The notes under the pieces are model-generated. The model was not told the DNA's origin. It saw nothing but the letters and a program-made list of their open reading frames with translations, and ran no database searches. Below, piece after piece: positions 52,436 through 61,443 of a stretch of 64,000 nt of DNA. Origin of the DNA: Pseudarthrobacter sp. NS4 (GTDB lineage: Bacteria > Actinomycetota > Actinomycetes > Actinomycetales > Micrococcaceae); contig NZ_CP103288.1 of NCBI RefSeq assembly GCF_024758005.1, positions 3,162,001 through 3,226,000 on the forward strand, given 5' to 3'. The translations under genes and the position numbers were made by a program. How positions within the stretch are numbered: the stretch's first letter is position 1; each line of letters starts with the position of its first letter.

Positions 52436-52846
52436 GAAGTCGACGCCTCAGTTGCGTACTTTTTGCCCCCAGTGCGGGACGAGACCCCTATGTATCCGGG
52501 CGATTCCGTTGTACAAAAATATCAAACCTGCGCATTTCCGTCGCTATGGCCACGTATCTGCCCCGAGGCGGAAGATGCTTGACAGCAGCAGTAACAAAGG
52601 ACTTGCACTCTATGACAAACCTGTCATAAACTATTCACGGATCCGCTAAATGCCTCCGGTGGGTCTGATGCGAACGGAGAGATAGCCCCGGCTCTATGCA
52701 ACATATGACTCGTATTGTTGCTGCGGACCGGGGCTATCCCGTTTAACAGGCGCCAGCGAAACAACAGGACGGCGGCGCCACCACAGCAGGAGCCCGGCGC
52801 CTGGGGGGAGCCGGGCTCCTGGCTGCCACCCAGCCGGCGCACATAA
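52436..52846 (+). promoter_or_regulatory. A/T-rich intergenic block with operator-like palindrome and structured segment
   Basis: No convincing gene in this interval. TATGACA-N4-TGTCATA (52611-52628) lies between a possible -35 TTGCAC (52603) and -10 TAAACT (52627). Downstream, 52681-52691 (GATAGCCCCGG) pairs with 52728-52738, with an inner GCAACA/TGTTGC stem: a two-step hairpin. A 33-bp hairpin AGGAGCCCGGC/GCCGGGCTCCT follows at 52786-52818. It could be the promoter of the AbiEi gene on the other strand, a small RNA, or both. Confidence 0.4.
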
Positions 52847-52882
52847 AGAAGCCCGGCCCTCTTAAGGAAGAGCCGGGCTTCA
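52847..52882 (-). terminator. Terminator of the menG-menJ-polyprenyl synthase operon
   Basis: GAAGCCCGGCTCTT pairs with AGGGCCGGGCTTC and is followed by TTT on the minus strand, 15 bp after the polyprenyl synthase stop. Confidence 0.85.
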
Positions 52883-52896
52883 ACAGGAACCGAGAC

Positions 52897-53997
52897 TTAG
52901 CTGGCGCGGTCCACTACTGCCAGTGCGAAGTTGGACAACGACTCCTTGACCACGCCATCGGGCAGCGGATCCAAAGCCGTGACTGCCTCGTCGGCCCAGC
53001 GGCGGGCGACGATCCACGATTCAGCAGTGACGGGGTGATCGCGCAGGCCGGCCACGGCAGCAGCAAGGGCATCATCGGAAGTCAGGTCCCCGTCAATAAG
53101 CCGGAGAAGTTCGACGGCGGACCCGTCGCCATCCTGAGCGGCTTTCCGCAGGAGCAGGACCGGGAGGGTGGGAACCCCCTCGCGCAGGTCGGTTCCGGGG
53201 GACTTGCCGGACTTTACCTTGACGCCGGTGACGTCGATGACGTCATCGGCGAGCTGGAAAGCCACACCCACCTTTTCGCCGTACTCCACCAGGACGTTCT
53301 CGTATGCGGGATCAGCCCCGGCGAAGATGGCACCGAGCTGGCCGGAAGCTGCGACCAGCGAACCGGTCTTGTCGGCAATCACGGAAAGGTAGTGCTCTAT
53401 CGGGTCCTCATCCGGCCGGGGGCCCACGGTCTCGTGCAGCTGGCCCAGGCACAGGCGCTCGAAGGTGCGGGCCTGGATGCCCAGCGCGCGCGAGCCCAGC
53501 TCGGACACCAGGATGGAGGCGCGGGCAAAGATGAGGTCGCCGGTCAGCACGGCTACCGAGTTGCCCCAGACCTCGTGGGCGGTGGGGGCGCCGCGACGGA
53601 ACGGGGCGGAGTCCATGACGTCGTCGTGGTACAAAGTAGCCAGGTGCGTCAGTTCCACCACGACGGCGGCCTGCACCACTGCAGGCAGGGAGGCGTCGCC
53701 CAGGTGGGCACACAGCAGGGTGAGCAGCGGCCGGATGCGCTTGCCGCCGGCTTCCACCAGGTGACGCGACGTTGCGTCAGCCAGCGGGTCCGAGTTGGCG
53801 ATGGCTTCGCGGAGCTTCTTCTCCACCCTGGCCAGGTTGTTGGTGATGGCAGGTCCCAGCTCGGCGTCCCCCGCGATGGCGGCGAATCCCGCCGGCAGCT
53901 GGAGGCCGGTGGCGATGGCGCTGGTGTTGAGCGAAGGCTCAGCGTCGGTCATGCCGTGTCCGGCACGTGTCCAGCTGTGGTCTGCGGGGTTGGTCAC
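52897..53997 (-). CDS. All-trans polyprenyl diphosphate synthase (menaquinone side chain)
   Basis: 366 residues. First Asp-rich motif in ATLYHDDVMDSAPFRRG, second in FQLADDVIDVTG, with GGKRIRPLL near the start of the fold. It elongates farnesyl or geranylgeranyl diphosphate to the long prenyl chain of menaquinone. The GTG at 53997 overlaps the menJ stop (GTGA); an in-frame ATG 15 codons later is an alternative. It is the last gene of the menG-menJ operon. Confidence 0.92.
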   Translation of the reverse strand: MTNPADHSWTRAGHGMTDAEPSLNTSAIATGLQLPAGFAAIAGDAELGPAITNNLARVEKKLREAIANSDPLADATSRHLVEAGGKRIRPLLTLLCAHLGDASLPAVVQAAVVVELTHLATLYHDDVMDSAPFRRGAPTAHEVWGNSVAVLTGDLIFARASILVSELGSRALGIQARTFERLCLGQLHETVGPRPDEDPIEHYLSVIADKTGSLVAASGQLGAIFAGADPAYENVLVEYGEKVGVAFQLADDVIDVTGVKVKSGKSPGTDLREGVPTLPVLLLRKAAQDGDGSAVELLRLIDGDLTSDDALAAAVAGLRDHPVTAESWIVARRWADEAVTALDPLPDGVVKESLSNFALAVVDRAS

Positions 53998-55325
53998 TGG
54001 TTAACCCTAACTTTTTGTTGCGGATACCGCTGGTTCGAAGCAGACGGGGTATTGGATGTGGCCGGAACCAGCGACTCCAGGACGCGGATCACCCGGTCCT
54101 CGAGGCCCTTGGCCGACGGGTCCGTGAGGTTGGCCAGGAGCCGGACCACGAACCGCATCAGCACCGGGATGGGCATGCCTGTGCGCAGTGCGAGCTTCAT
54201 GACGGCGGGTTTGCCGATCAGGGCGGCAAACGCGCGGCCCAGGGTGAAGTGCGATCCCCACTGGTCCCGGACATAGTCCGCGTACCGCGAAAGGTGCGCA
54301 TCGGCGTCGTACGTTCCGGCCGAAGCAGCCGTGCGCGAGGAGGCCTCGATGATGAACTCGGCGGCGAAACGTGCGGACTCCATCGCATAGGAGATGCCCT
54401 CGCCGTTGAACGGGGAGACCATGCCGCCGGCGTCGCCGAGTAGCAGCAGGCCGGGTGAGTAGTGCGGGGTGCGGTTGAAGCCCATGGGCAGCGCGGCGCC
54501 GCGGATCTCGCCTACCTGGTTCTCCGGGGTGAAGCCCCAGTCGGCGGGCATGCCGGCGGTCCATTCGCGCAGGACCTGTTTGTAGTCGAGCTTGCCGAAT
54601 TCCTTCGAGGAGTTCAGGATGCCGAGGCCCACGTTGGAGGTGCCGTCGCCCACGCCGAACACCCAGCCGTATCCGGGCAGCAGCTTTCCGCCGCGGCCGG
54701 GGAGCTCCAGCCAGCCCTCCATCCAGTCATCGTCGGTGCGCGGGCTGGTGAAGTAGGTGCGGACGGCAACGCCGAGGGGGCGGTCGTCGCGTTTTTGGAT
54801 GCCGAGCGACACAGCGGTGCGCGTGGAGTTTCCGTCCGCAGCGAGTACGACGTCGGCGCTGAACCCACGCGTCTCGCCCGTCTTGCGTCCGGACTCGTCC
54901 AGGAGCGCTGCGCGGACGCCCGTTACCCGGCCATTTTCGCTATGGATGGCCTCCGTGACGCTGTGCCGTTCAAGGATGGCAGCCCCTGCGGCCTGGGCAT
55001 GGCGTGCCAGTTCCTCGTCGAAGCCGAGGCGCGTGCGGATCAGGCCGTATTGCGGGAAGTCGGAAACCTCTGGCCACGGCAGTTCTATTGACCGTCCGCC
55101 GGCGATGAGGCGCAGTCCCTTGTTGCGGCGCCAGCCGTCGTTTTCGGGATGCGGCAGGCCGAGCTTCTGGATCTCCCGGACGGCGCGTGGCGTGAGGCCG
55201 TCGCCGCAGACCTTTTCACGCGGGAAGCTGGTCTTTTCCAGCACCGTGACCTCGATGCCGGCCTTGGCAAGGTAGTACGCGGCGGTGGATCCGGCCGGAC
55301 CCGCGCCGACAATCAGTACTTTCAC
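53994..55325 (-). CDS. menJ: Geranylgeranyl-reductase family flavoprotein, probable menaquinone reductase
   Basis: 443 residues. FAD-binding GAGPAGSTAAYYLAKAGIEV at the N-terminus, the CGDGLTPRAV substrate-side motif, and LLLGDAGGMVSPFNGEGISY near residue 290 are typical of GGR/MenJ enzymes. MenJ saturates one isoprene unit of menaquinone in actinobacteria. Its position between menG and the prenyl synthase supports that role. GTG start at 55325, three bases after menG. Confidence 0.9.
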   Translation of the reverse strand: MKVLIVGAGPAGSTAAYYLAKAGIEVTVLEKTSFPREKVCGDGLTPRAVREIQKLGLPHPENDGWRRNKGLRLIAGGRSIELPWPEVSDFPQYGLIRTRLGFDEELARHAQAAGAAILERHSVTEAIHSENGRVTGVRAALLDESGRKTGETRGFSADVVLAADGNSTRTAVSLGIQKRDDRPLGVAVRTYFTSPRTDDDWMEGWLELPGRGGKLLPGYGWVFGVGDGTSNVGLGILNSSKEFGKLDYKQVLREWTAGMPADWGFTPENQVGEIRGAALPMGFNRTPHYSPGLLLLGDAGGMVSPFNGEGISYAMESARFAAEFIIEASSRTAASAGTYDADAHLSRYADYVRDQWGSHFTLGRAFAALIGKPAVMKLALRTGMPIPVLMRFVVRLLANLTDPSAKGLEDRVIRVLESLVPATSNTPSASNQRYPQQKVRVNQ

Positions 55326-55328
55326 AGG

Positions 55329-56108
55329 TCAGCGGACGATGTTGCGGCGCAGCTTGGCCACCGGGCCCTTGTGCGCAGCGATCGCGGCAGCACCGCCGTC
55401 GGGCGTTGACTCGGTTGCCTTGAAAGCGCGATGCACCGCCACGATGCCGCCGGTGAGGTTGCGGTAGGTGACGTTTTCCCAGCCGGTTTCCTGCAGCCAG
55501 GCGGCCAGGTGGTCCTGGTCCGGCCAGGCACGGATGGACTCGGCCAGGTAGACGTAGGCGTCAGGGTTGGAGGCGACCTTGACGGCGATGGCCGGCAGGG
55601 CGCGCATGAGGTACTCGGTGTACATGGTGCGCCAGAGCGGGACCACGGGCTGGGAGAACTCGGCGATGACCAGGCGGCCGCCGGGCTTGGTGACGCGGAG
55701 CATCTCCTGCAGCGCCTTCTTGGGCTCGTTGACGTTGCGCAGCCCAAAGGAGATGGTGGTGGCGTCGAAGGTGTTGTCCGCGAACGGCAGGTTGGTGGCG
55801 TCACCGGCGATGAAGTCGATGTCCGGGCGGCGGCGCTTGCCGACCTTCAGCATGCCGAGTGAGAAATCACAGGCCACTACATCTATGCCTGCATCAGCAT
55901 ATGGCTCGCTGGAAGTGCCCGTGCCGGCAGCCAGGTCCAGGACGCGCTGGCCCCTGTAAACCTCCATGGCGTCCACCACCACCTTGCGCCACCGGCGGGT
56001 CTGCCCCATGGACAGGACATCGTTAACGACGTCGTATTTCGGTGCGACGTCGTCAAACATCGTGGCTACTTCGTCCGGACGCTTATCCAAGGATGCTCGG
56101 TTCACCAT
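55329..56108 (-). CDS. menG: Demethylmenaquinone methyltransferase
   Basis: 259 residues, UbiE/MenG family. SAM motif [20 protein letters not shown], the family signatures [18 protein letters not shown] near the start and [17 protein letters not shown]. It performs the last methylation of menaquinone. First gene of the operon. The length is typical. Confidence 0.95.
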   Translation of the reverse strand: MVNRASLDKRPDEVATMFDDVAPKYDVVNDVLSMGQTRRWRKVVVDAMEVYRGQRVLDLAAGTGTSSEPYADAGIDVVACDFSLGMLKVGKRRRPDIDFIAGDATNLPFADNTFDATTISFGLRNVNEPKKALQEMLRVTKPGGRLVIAEFSQPVVPLWRTMYTEYLMRALPAIAVKVASNPDAYVYLAESIRAWPDQDHLAAWLQETGWENVTYRNLTGGIVAVHRAFKATESTPDGGAAAIAAHKGPVAKLRRNIVR

Positions 56109-56420
56109 GTCATTGTCTCAAATGTTCGGCAGCGTCCGGACCAGTGCCGGTTTGACTCACGGCTTCAGCAGGAATGCCCTGGCATCGTCCGCCACCAGGT
56201 CCGGACACACTCCCAGAGCACCAGATGGCCTGGCGTCCGGGTAAGGCCTCCAACGCCGCGCCCTGGATCCGGGAAGCCAGTTCTTCCTGGCCCGGTTGAC
56301 TGTGATGCCGGTATCCAATGTGAGCCTGCGGAGCCCCGGGTCAATGGCTGAAGGCTACGCCCGGCAGCGAACTCCCGTGCAGGTCCAGCCAAAAGTACTT
56401 AAAGGTACTGTGGACCAATC
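56109..56420. other. 312-bp divergent spacer between menG and menF
   Basis: I see no credible gene here. Minus-strand short frames lack start sites and family features. The menF-proximal end holds AAAGTACTTAAAGGTACTGTGG, shown only in part here: a GTACT repeat at 56395 and 56405 that could belong to the menF promoter. Confidence 0.4.
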
Positions 56421-57896
56421 ATGACGAGCACGTTCCGCACCTTGACAGTCCCCCTGGATGGAAAATCATTCCCCGGGGGGCTGCCGTCGTTTTTGGTCCG
56501 GGACGACGTCCTTTGCTGGACCCGCCGCGAGGCCGGACTGGCAGGGTTCGGCGAAATTGCCCGGTTTACCGCCACAGGCCCCGAACGGTTCCTCGAGGCC
56601 GATATCTGGTGGCGCCACCTGGTCCTCGAAGCCGACATTAGGGACTCCGTAGGGTTGCCGGGCACCGGCCCGGTTGCGTTTGGCTCGTTCGCCTTCTCCA
56701 AGACCTCCGCCCATGAGTCCCGCCTGATTGTGCCGGAGATCGTAGTGGGTGTGCGGGACGGCCAGGTCTGGGTTACGCAGTTGACGTTCGACGACGGCGA
56801 CCTCACCGAAGAGGGCGCCCGCGCCGCCCTGGACCGCTGGCTGAGCAGCGGATCCGCCGCGATTTCCCTTGACGCTCCCCCGGCAGGGCCGCCCCCGGCC
56901 GCCGCGATTCCAGCCGGCGTGGTTCCTGCCGGAGCGGTCCCTGGTGGTTCGCTTCCGGCGGCGGCAGCGGACTTCGCCGGGAACGCTTTCCCCGGTAACG
57001 TTCCCGCCAGCGTGGGCGGCGCCGTCGTGCGTCCCCTCCCCCTGGCCGCCGGCGCCACCCTGCACACGGGATCGCTCAGCGAGGAATCGTGGATGCAGGC
57101 CGTTGCCGCGGGAGTGGCTGAAATCCGCACCGGGGCGCTGGAAAAGCTGGTGCTTGCGCGGGATGTGGTGGCCACGGTCCCCACGGGCGTGAACGCCTCG
57201 AAAGTACTGCGCGAGCTTGCTGTGCGGTACCGCGAATGCTGGACGTACGGTGTTGATGGCCTGGTTGGCGCCACCCCGGAGATGCTGATCCAGGTTGAGG
57301 GCCGGACCGCGCAGGCCCGCGTGCTGGCGGGAACGCTGGACCGACGCGACGCGCATGGCGAGGACGGCATCCCGATGGACTACGCCACGCGGGTGCTGGC
57401 CGGATCCGAAAAGCAGCGGCACGAGCACGAGATTGCGATCCAGTCGCTCACCACCCAGCTGGCGCCGTTCTCTGAAGCAATGAACGCGCACGACGAGCCC
57501 TTCATCCTTGAGCTGCCCAACGTGTGGCACCTGGCATCGGACGTGAAAGCCGAGCTTGCCGAGGTGGAGGGGCACGTGCCCACCTGCCTCGCACTGATCA
57601 ACGCTTTGCACCCCACTGCTGCAGTCTGCGGAACACCCACGCAGGTGGCCGGGGCCCTGATCCGCAAACTCGAACACCTGGACCGGGGACCCTACGCCGG
57701 CCCGGTGGGTTGGCTGGACGCGGCCGGCAACGGCGAGTGGGGCATTGCCCTGCGCGGTGCTGTAATCGAGGCTCCTGACACAGTGCGGCTGTATGCCGGA
57801 TGCGGAATAGTCGACGGGTCCCAGCCGGAAGCGGAACTCGCCGAAACCTGGGCCAAGTTCCGTCCGATGCTCGAGGCGCTGGGGATCAACAACTGA
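56421..57896 (+). CDS. menF: Isochorismate synthase
   Basis: 491 residues. An N-terminal variable half with an inserted Ala/Pro/Gly-rich linker (about 155-200) precedes the chorismate-binding domain: LEKLVLARDVVATVP, VGATPEMLIQVEGRTAQARV, GSEKQRHEHEIAIQSL, HPTAAVCGTPT, and the end GPYAGPVGWLD with YAGCGIVDGSQPEAELAET. It converts chorismate to isochorismate, the first step of menaquinone synthesis, feeding MenD encoded 4 kb away. No ribosome site precedes ATG 56421. Confidence 0.93.
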   Translation: MTSTFRTLTVPLDGKSFPGGLPSFLVRDDVLCWTRREAGLAGFGEIARFTATGPERFLEADIWWRHLVLEADIRDSVGLPGTGPVAFGSFAFSKTSAHESRLIVPEIVVGVRDGQVWVTQLTFDDGDLTEEGARAALDRWLSSGSAAISLDAPPAGPPPAAAIPAGVVPAGAVPGGSLPAAAADFAGNAFPGNVPASVGGAVVRPLPLAAGATLHTGSLSEESWMQAVAAGVAEIRTGALEKLVLARDVVATVPTGVNASKVLRELAVRYRECWTYGVDGLVGATPEMLIQVEGRTAQARVLAGTLDRRDAHGEDGIPMDYATRVLAGSEKQRHEHEIAIQSLTTQLAPFSEAMNAHDEPFILELPNVWHLASDVKAELAEVEGHVPTCLALINALHPTAAVCGTPTQVAGALIRKLEHLDRGPYAGPVGWLDAAGNGEWGIALRGAVIEAPDTVRLYAGCGIVDGSQPEAELAETWAKFRPMLEALGINN

Positions 57897-57909
57897 GCGC
57901 ACCTCCTGC

Positions 57910-57974
57910 CCAACTAAGTAGCAGCAGGTGTCGTTCTGGAGGCTCAATACGACACCTGCTGCTACCTACTTGGG
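57910..57974. terminator. Long imperfect palindrome after menF
   Basis: About 24-bp arms (core GTAGCAGCAGGTGTCG and its complement) around a 16-nt loop, with a small insertion in the right arm. It follows menF by 14 bp. Confidence 0.65.
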
Positions 57975-58141
57975 GCGGGAGTCCGGAATAGGAGACAACC
58001 GTCGTCCCCGCCCGCTTGATTTTTGGTGTGATTTAGTTATCCAATAGTGAAACTAAGTTTCCTGTGATGCACATCTCATAATCGGCGCTACACTATGAAC
58101 CGATTTAGTACCGCATACCCCTGCAACAAAAGGTAAGAATT

Positions 58142-58945
58142 ATGCAGCTCAAGTCCCTGGCCACGGCCAAAATGACCGCCAAGGCAGCAGCACTCTTCGC
58201 CGCCGGCGCCCTCACCCTCACGGCATGCGGCGGGGGTGGCTCCACCCCCGCCGCCTCTGAAGGCGGCATCCAGCTGATCAACGCAGGCAAGCTCACGGTC
58301 TGCTCGGACATCCCCTACGAGCCCTTCGAGTTCGAGAAGGACGGCCAGACGGTCGGCTATGACGTGGACATCGCCAAGGAGATCGCCAAGGACCTGGACG
58401 CGGAGTTGAGCATCGTGGACAGCTCCTTCGAAGCTATCGAGACCGGCACCGCCCTCACCCAGTGCGACCTGGGCATCTCCTCGATCTCCATCACGGACAC
58501 CCGCAAGGCTGTCATGGATTTCTCCACCCCGTACCTCGATGATGACCTGGCCCTGGTCGCCAGCGAGGAGTCCGGCATCAGCAGCCTGGATGATGCCAAG
58601 GGCAAGAAGGTGGGCGTCCAGCAGGCCACCACCGGCGCCGAGTACGCGCAGGAGCAGGGCATCGACGCCCAGCAGTTCGAGGACACCGGGCTCCTGGTCC
58701 AGTCGCTCCAGGCCGGCACCATCGACGCCGCACTTGGCAACCAGTCCGTGCTTGGCTACGCCATCAAGGACCAGCCCAAGTTCAAGAGCGTCGAGGACTT
58801 CGCAACCGGCGAGCAGCTGGGTATCTCAGTCAAGAAGGGCAACACAGCATTGCTGGAGAAGGTTGACGGCACGCTTGAGCGCCTGAACGAGGACGGTTCG
58901 CTGGAGAAGTTCAAGACCACCTGGTTCGGCGAGACCGCCAAGTAA
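58142..58945 (+). CDS. Polar amino-acid ABC transporter binding lipoprotein
   Basis: 267 residues. Lipoprotein signal peptide with lipobox LTAC (Cys about residue 29) and a Gly/Ser linker. The mature protein is an SBP_bac_3 domain: KLTVCSDIPYEPFEFEKDGQ and VGYDVDIAKEIAKDL at the start, and SSISITDTRKAVMDFSTPYL. Family 3 binding proteins take up glutamine, glutamate, cystine or similar. The gene leads a three-gene importer, separated from the permease by a strong hairpin that may raise its own expression. Confidence 0.92.
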   Translation: MQLKSLATAKMTAKAAALFAAGALTLTACGGGGSTPAASEGGIQLINAGKLTVCSDIPYEPFEFEKDGQTVGYDVDIAKEIAKDLDAELSIVDSSFEAIETGTALTQCDLGISSISITDTRKAVMDFSTPYLDDDLALVASEESGISSLDDAKGKKVGVQQATTGAEYAQEQGIDAQQFEDTGLLVQSLQAGTIDAALGNQSVLGYAIKDQPKFKSVEDFATGEQLGISVKKGNTALLEKVDGTLERLNEDGSLEKFKTTWFGETAK

Positions 58946-59013
58946 ACCAGAGCGCGGGTCCCAGGGCTTCCTTAGCCTTGGATCCTTTCCAGCCCTGAGA
59001 ACCACGCAGCGGG

Positions 59014-59049
59014 GGCCCCGGACAAGCTGTACGCAGTCCGTCCGGGGCC
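59014..59049 (+). terminator. Intra-operon hairpin after the binding-protein gene
   Basis: GGCCCCGGAC pairs with GTCCGGGGCC around a 16-nt loop. There is no T-run, so it is more likely an attenuator or mRNA-stabilising hairpin that lowers expression of the downstream permease than a full stop. Confidence 0.55.
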
Positions 59050-59079
59050 TCTGCCACGCATAACGAATGTGAGCAACCT

Positions 59080-59883
59080 ATGGCAACGGCAATGGCAATG
59101 ACTGCACGTCAACGCGCCAGAGTAAGCCTGTACGTCCAGGCCGGAATCTTCATTGTGGCCGCCGCCGCGCTGATCCTGGCCACCGACTGGGAGACCATCG
59201 GCAACAGCGTCTTCAACTTCGCCAAGATCGGGCCGATGTTCCCGGGCATCTTCGTCACCGGCCTGGTCAATACCCTGATCTATACGTTCCTGGGCTTCGT
59301 CGTGGGCCTTTCCGGCGGCCTGCTGCTGGCCCTGATGAAGCTTTCCAGCTTCCCCCTGTACCGCTGGATCGCCACCGGCTACATCGAATTCTTCCGCGGA
59401 ATCCCCGCCCTGCTGGTGTTCATCGCCTTCGGCTACGGCGTTCCGCTGGCTTTCGGTGTTTCCTGGAACGTCACCGTCATCGTGATGATCTCGCTGGGCA
59501 TGGTGGCCTCGGCATATATCGCCGAAACCCTCCGCGCCGGCCTGCAGGCGGTCCCCAAGGGCCAGCTCGAAGCCGCGCGTTCGCTCGGCATGCCGCAGTG
59601 GCGCGCCATGGTGACCATCGTGATCCCGCAGGCCTTCAAGATCGTCCTGCCCCCGCTGACCAACGAAATCATCCTGCTGACCAAGGACTCCTCGCTGATC
59701 TACGTCCTGGGCCTGACCGCTTCGCAGTACGAGCTCACAAAGTTCGGCCGTGACGGCATCTCCAGCCTGGGCGCAGGCCTGACGCCGCTCCTGGTGGCCG
59801 GCGCCTTCTACCTGGTCATCACCATCCCCCTGAGCCTCCTGGCCCGGAAGTTCGAAAGCCGCTCCGCGCGGACCACACGATAG
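59080..59883 (+). CDS. Polar amino-acid ABC permease
   Basis: 267 residues, HisM/GlnP type. Four or five membrane segments; the EAA loop reads LQAVPKGQLEAARSLGMPQW. The N-terminal segment lies at about 17-38. It is 12 bp from the ATPase gene. Confidence 0.92.
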   Translation: MATAMAMTARQRARVSLYVQAGIFIVAAAALILATDWETIGNSVFNFAKIGPMFPGIFVTGLVNTLIYTFLGFVVGLSGGLLLALMKLSSFPLYRWIATGYIEFFRGIPALLVFIAFGYGVPLAFGVSWNVTVIVMISLGMVASAYIAETLRAGLQAVPKGQLEAARSLGMPQWRAMVTIVIPQAFKIVLPPLTNEIILLTKDSSLIYVLGLTASQYELTKFGRDGISSLGAGLTPLLVAGAFYLVITIPLSLLARKFESRSARTTR

Positions 59884-59895
59884 GCAGGGAAGACA

Positions 59896-60699
59896 ATGAA
59901 CGACGTCGTACATTCCTCCGGCGGCAGCACCGGTACCATCCACGCCGCCGGTGTAGCAATCAAGGACCTGCGGAAGTCCTACGGATCCAACGAGGTCCTG
60001 AAAGGCATCAGCCTGGACGTGGCTCCGGGCGAAGTGGTGTGCCTGATCGGGCCCTCCGGCTCCGGCAAGTCCACCCTCCTCCGCTGCGTCAACCTGCTGG
60101 AGCAACCCAACCAGGGCACCATCCACGTAGGAGGCTTTGAGGCCACCGATCCCGACGTGGACATCGACAAGATGCGCCGCAAGGTGGGCATGGTGTTCCA
60201 GCAGTTCAACCTGTTCCCGCACCTGGACGCGAAGCGCAACTGTTCGATCGCCCAGACCAAGGTCCTTAAGCGCTCCCAGGCGGAGGCGGACGAGGTGTCC
60301 ATGCACAACTTGGAGCGCGTGGGCCTCGGGCACCTGGCGGACCGTTTCCCGGACCAGCTCTCCGGCGGCCAGCAGCAGCGTGTGGCCATCGCCCGTGCCC
60401 TCAGCATGGACCCGGAGCTGATGCTCTTCGACGAGCCCACGTCCGCCCTGGACCCCGAGACGGTAGGCGATGTCCTCTCCGTCATGCGGATCCTCGCCAA
60501 GGAGGGCATGACCATGCTGGTGGTGACCCACGAAATGGGCTTCGCCCGTGAAGTGGCGGACCGCGTGGTGTTCATGGACGGCGGCGTTGTGGTGGAGGAA
60601 GGGGTGGCCGAGGACGTCATCGGTGCCCCTACCCAGCCGCGCACCAAGGAGTTCCTGCGCCGGGTGCTCGATCCGACGCACATCGGCATCGAGGAATAG
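59896..60699 (+). CDS. Polar amino-acid ABC ATPase
   Basis: 267 residues, GlnQ/HisP type. Walker [15 protein letters not shown]-loop [15 protein letters not shown], signature [15 protein letters not shown], Walker [13 protein letters not shown], switch His [11 protein letters not shown]. It completes the importer with the two genes upstream. Confidence 0.95.
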   Translation: MNDVVHSSGGSTGTIHAAGVAIKDLRKSYGSNEVLKGISLDVAPGEVVCLIGPSGSGKSTLLRCVNLLEQPNQGTIHVGGFEATDPDVDIDKMRRKVGMVFQQFNLFPHLDAKRNCSIAQTKVLKRSQAEADEVSMHNLERVGLGHLADRFPDQLSGGQQQRVAIARALSMDPELMLFDEPTSALDPETVGDVLSVMRILAKEGMTMLVVTHEMGFAREVADRVVFMDGGVVVEEGVAEDVIGAPTQPRTKEFLRRVLDPTHIGIEE

Positions 60700-60726
60700 G
60701 CCCCTCGATGTGCTGATCAGCTGACA

Positions 60727-60780
60727 ATACGCAAATGCCCTGGTACCGGAATTCCGGCTGCACCAGGGCATTTTGCGTAT
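60727..60780 (+). terminator. Terminator of the amino-acid importer operon
   Basis: ATACGCAAATGCCCTGGT pairs with ACCAGGGCATTTTGCGTAT, 27 bp after the ATPase stop, followed by weak T-richness. Confidence 0.9.
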
Positions 60781-60909
60781 CCATGAGCCTTTACTTCAAT
60801 GAGTGGCGCATCCGACAATGGGTCCCACCACAGCATCCACTGGCTCAGCAGCGCGCTGCCATTCCGCACCCAGGGCCGGCACTGCCGGCCGCACATTAGG
60901 AGCGCTGAC

Positions 60910-61308
60910 ATGACAGATTCGGTATCCACATCCCGGGCCGCTTCCGCGGTGTCCGGCCACGCCGCGCGGCTGGCTTCCATCCCCTCTTTCCAACGGGTGG
61001 ACGCCTATATCACGCAGGCAAACGTGCGCCGCCAAGGCCAGTCGGAAGTCTGCGATTTCACATTCGGCAATCCGCACCAGATGCCTGCGGCCCGCTATGT
61101 CAGTACGTTGCGGGACGCTCTGGCACCGCAAAATGATCAGTGGTTCGCGTACCAGACCAACGGCGAGGCCGCCCGTGAGGCTGCCGCGGAATCCCTGCAG
61201 CGACTGCTGGACGTGCCGTTCCGGACAGAGGACATCTACCTCACCACCGGGGGCTTCGCCGCCATCGCCTTGGCCCTGAAGACGGTAACAGATCCGGGCA
61301 ACGCGTGA
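60910..61308 (+). pseudogene. Truncated class I/II aminotransferase
   Basis: 132 residues against about 400 for the family. It has the aminotransferase N-terminus (CDFTFGNPHQMPAARYVSTL) and the PLP phosphate-site stretch TEDIYLTTGGFAAIALALKT, then stops at DPGNA where the rest of the large domain, the PLP Lys and the small domain should follow. The 135 bp before menD do not contain the missing end. It is therefore probably a deletion remnant. The N-terminal ATG 60910 is in place. Confidence 0.8.
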
Positions 61309-61443
61309 TGCACTGATCCGGGACCCGCAAGGAGCAACGTTCAGTGCCAGTCAGTTCACACCGCCGGCTGATTGAGGCAGGACTCCGGCAGCGCCGGCTG
61401 GCCGGAGGCGGCATGGCCAAGCCGAACCTGAAACGTCCTCCAG

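Noticed and set aside
52410..52649. A small plus-strand frame with CxxC pairs resembling a zinc ribbon
   Set aside because: It has no ribosome site, the Cys spacing is irregular, and the rest of the frame crosses the promoter palindrome. Probably chance.
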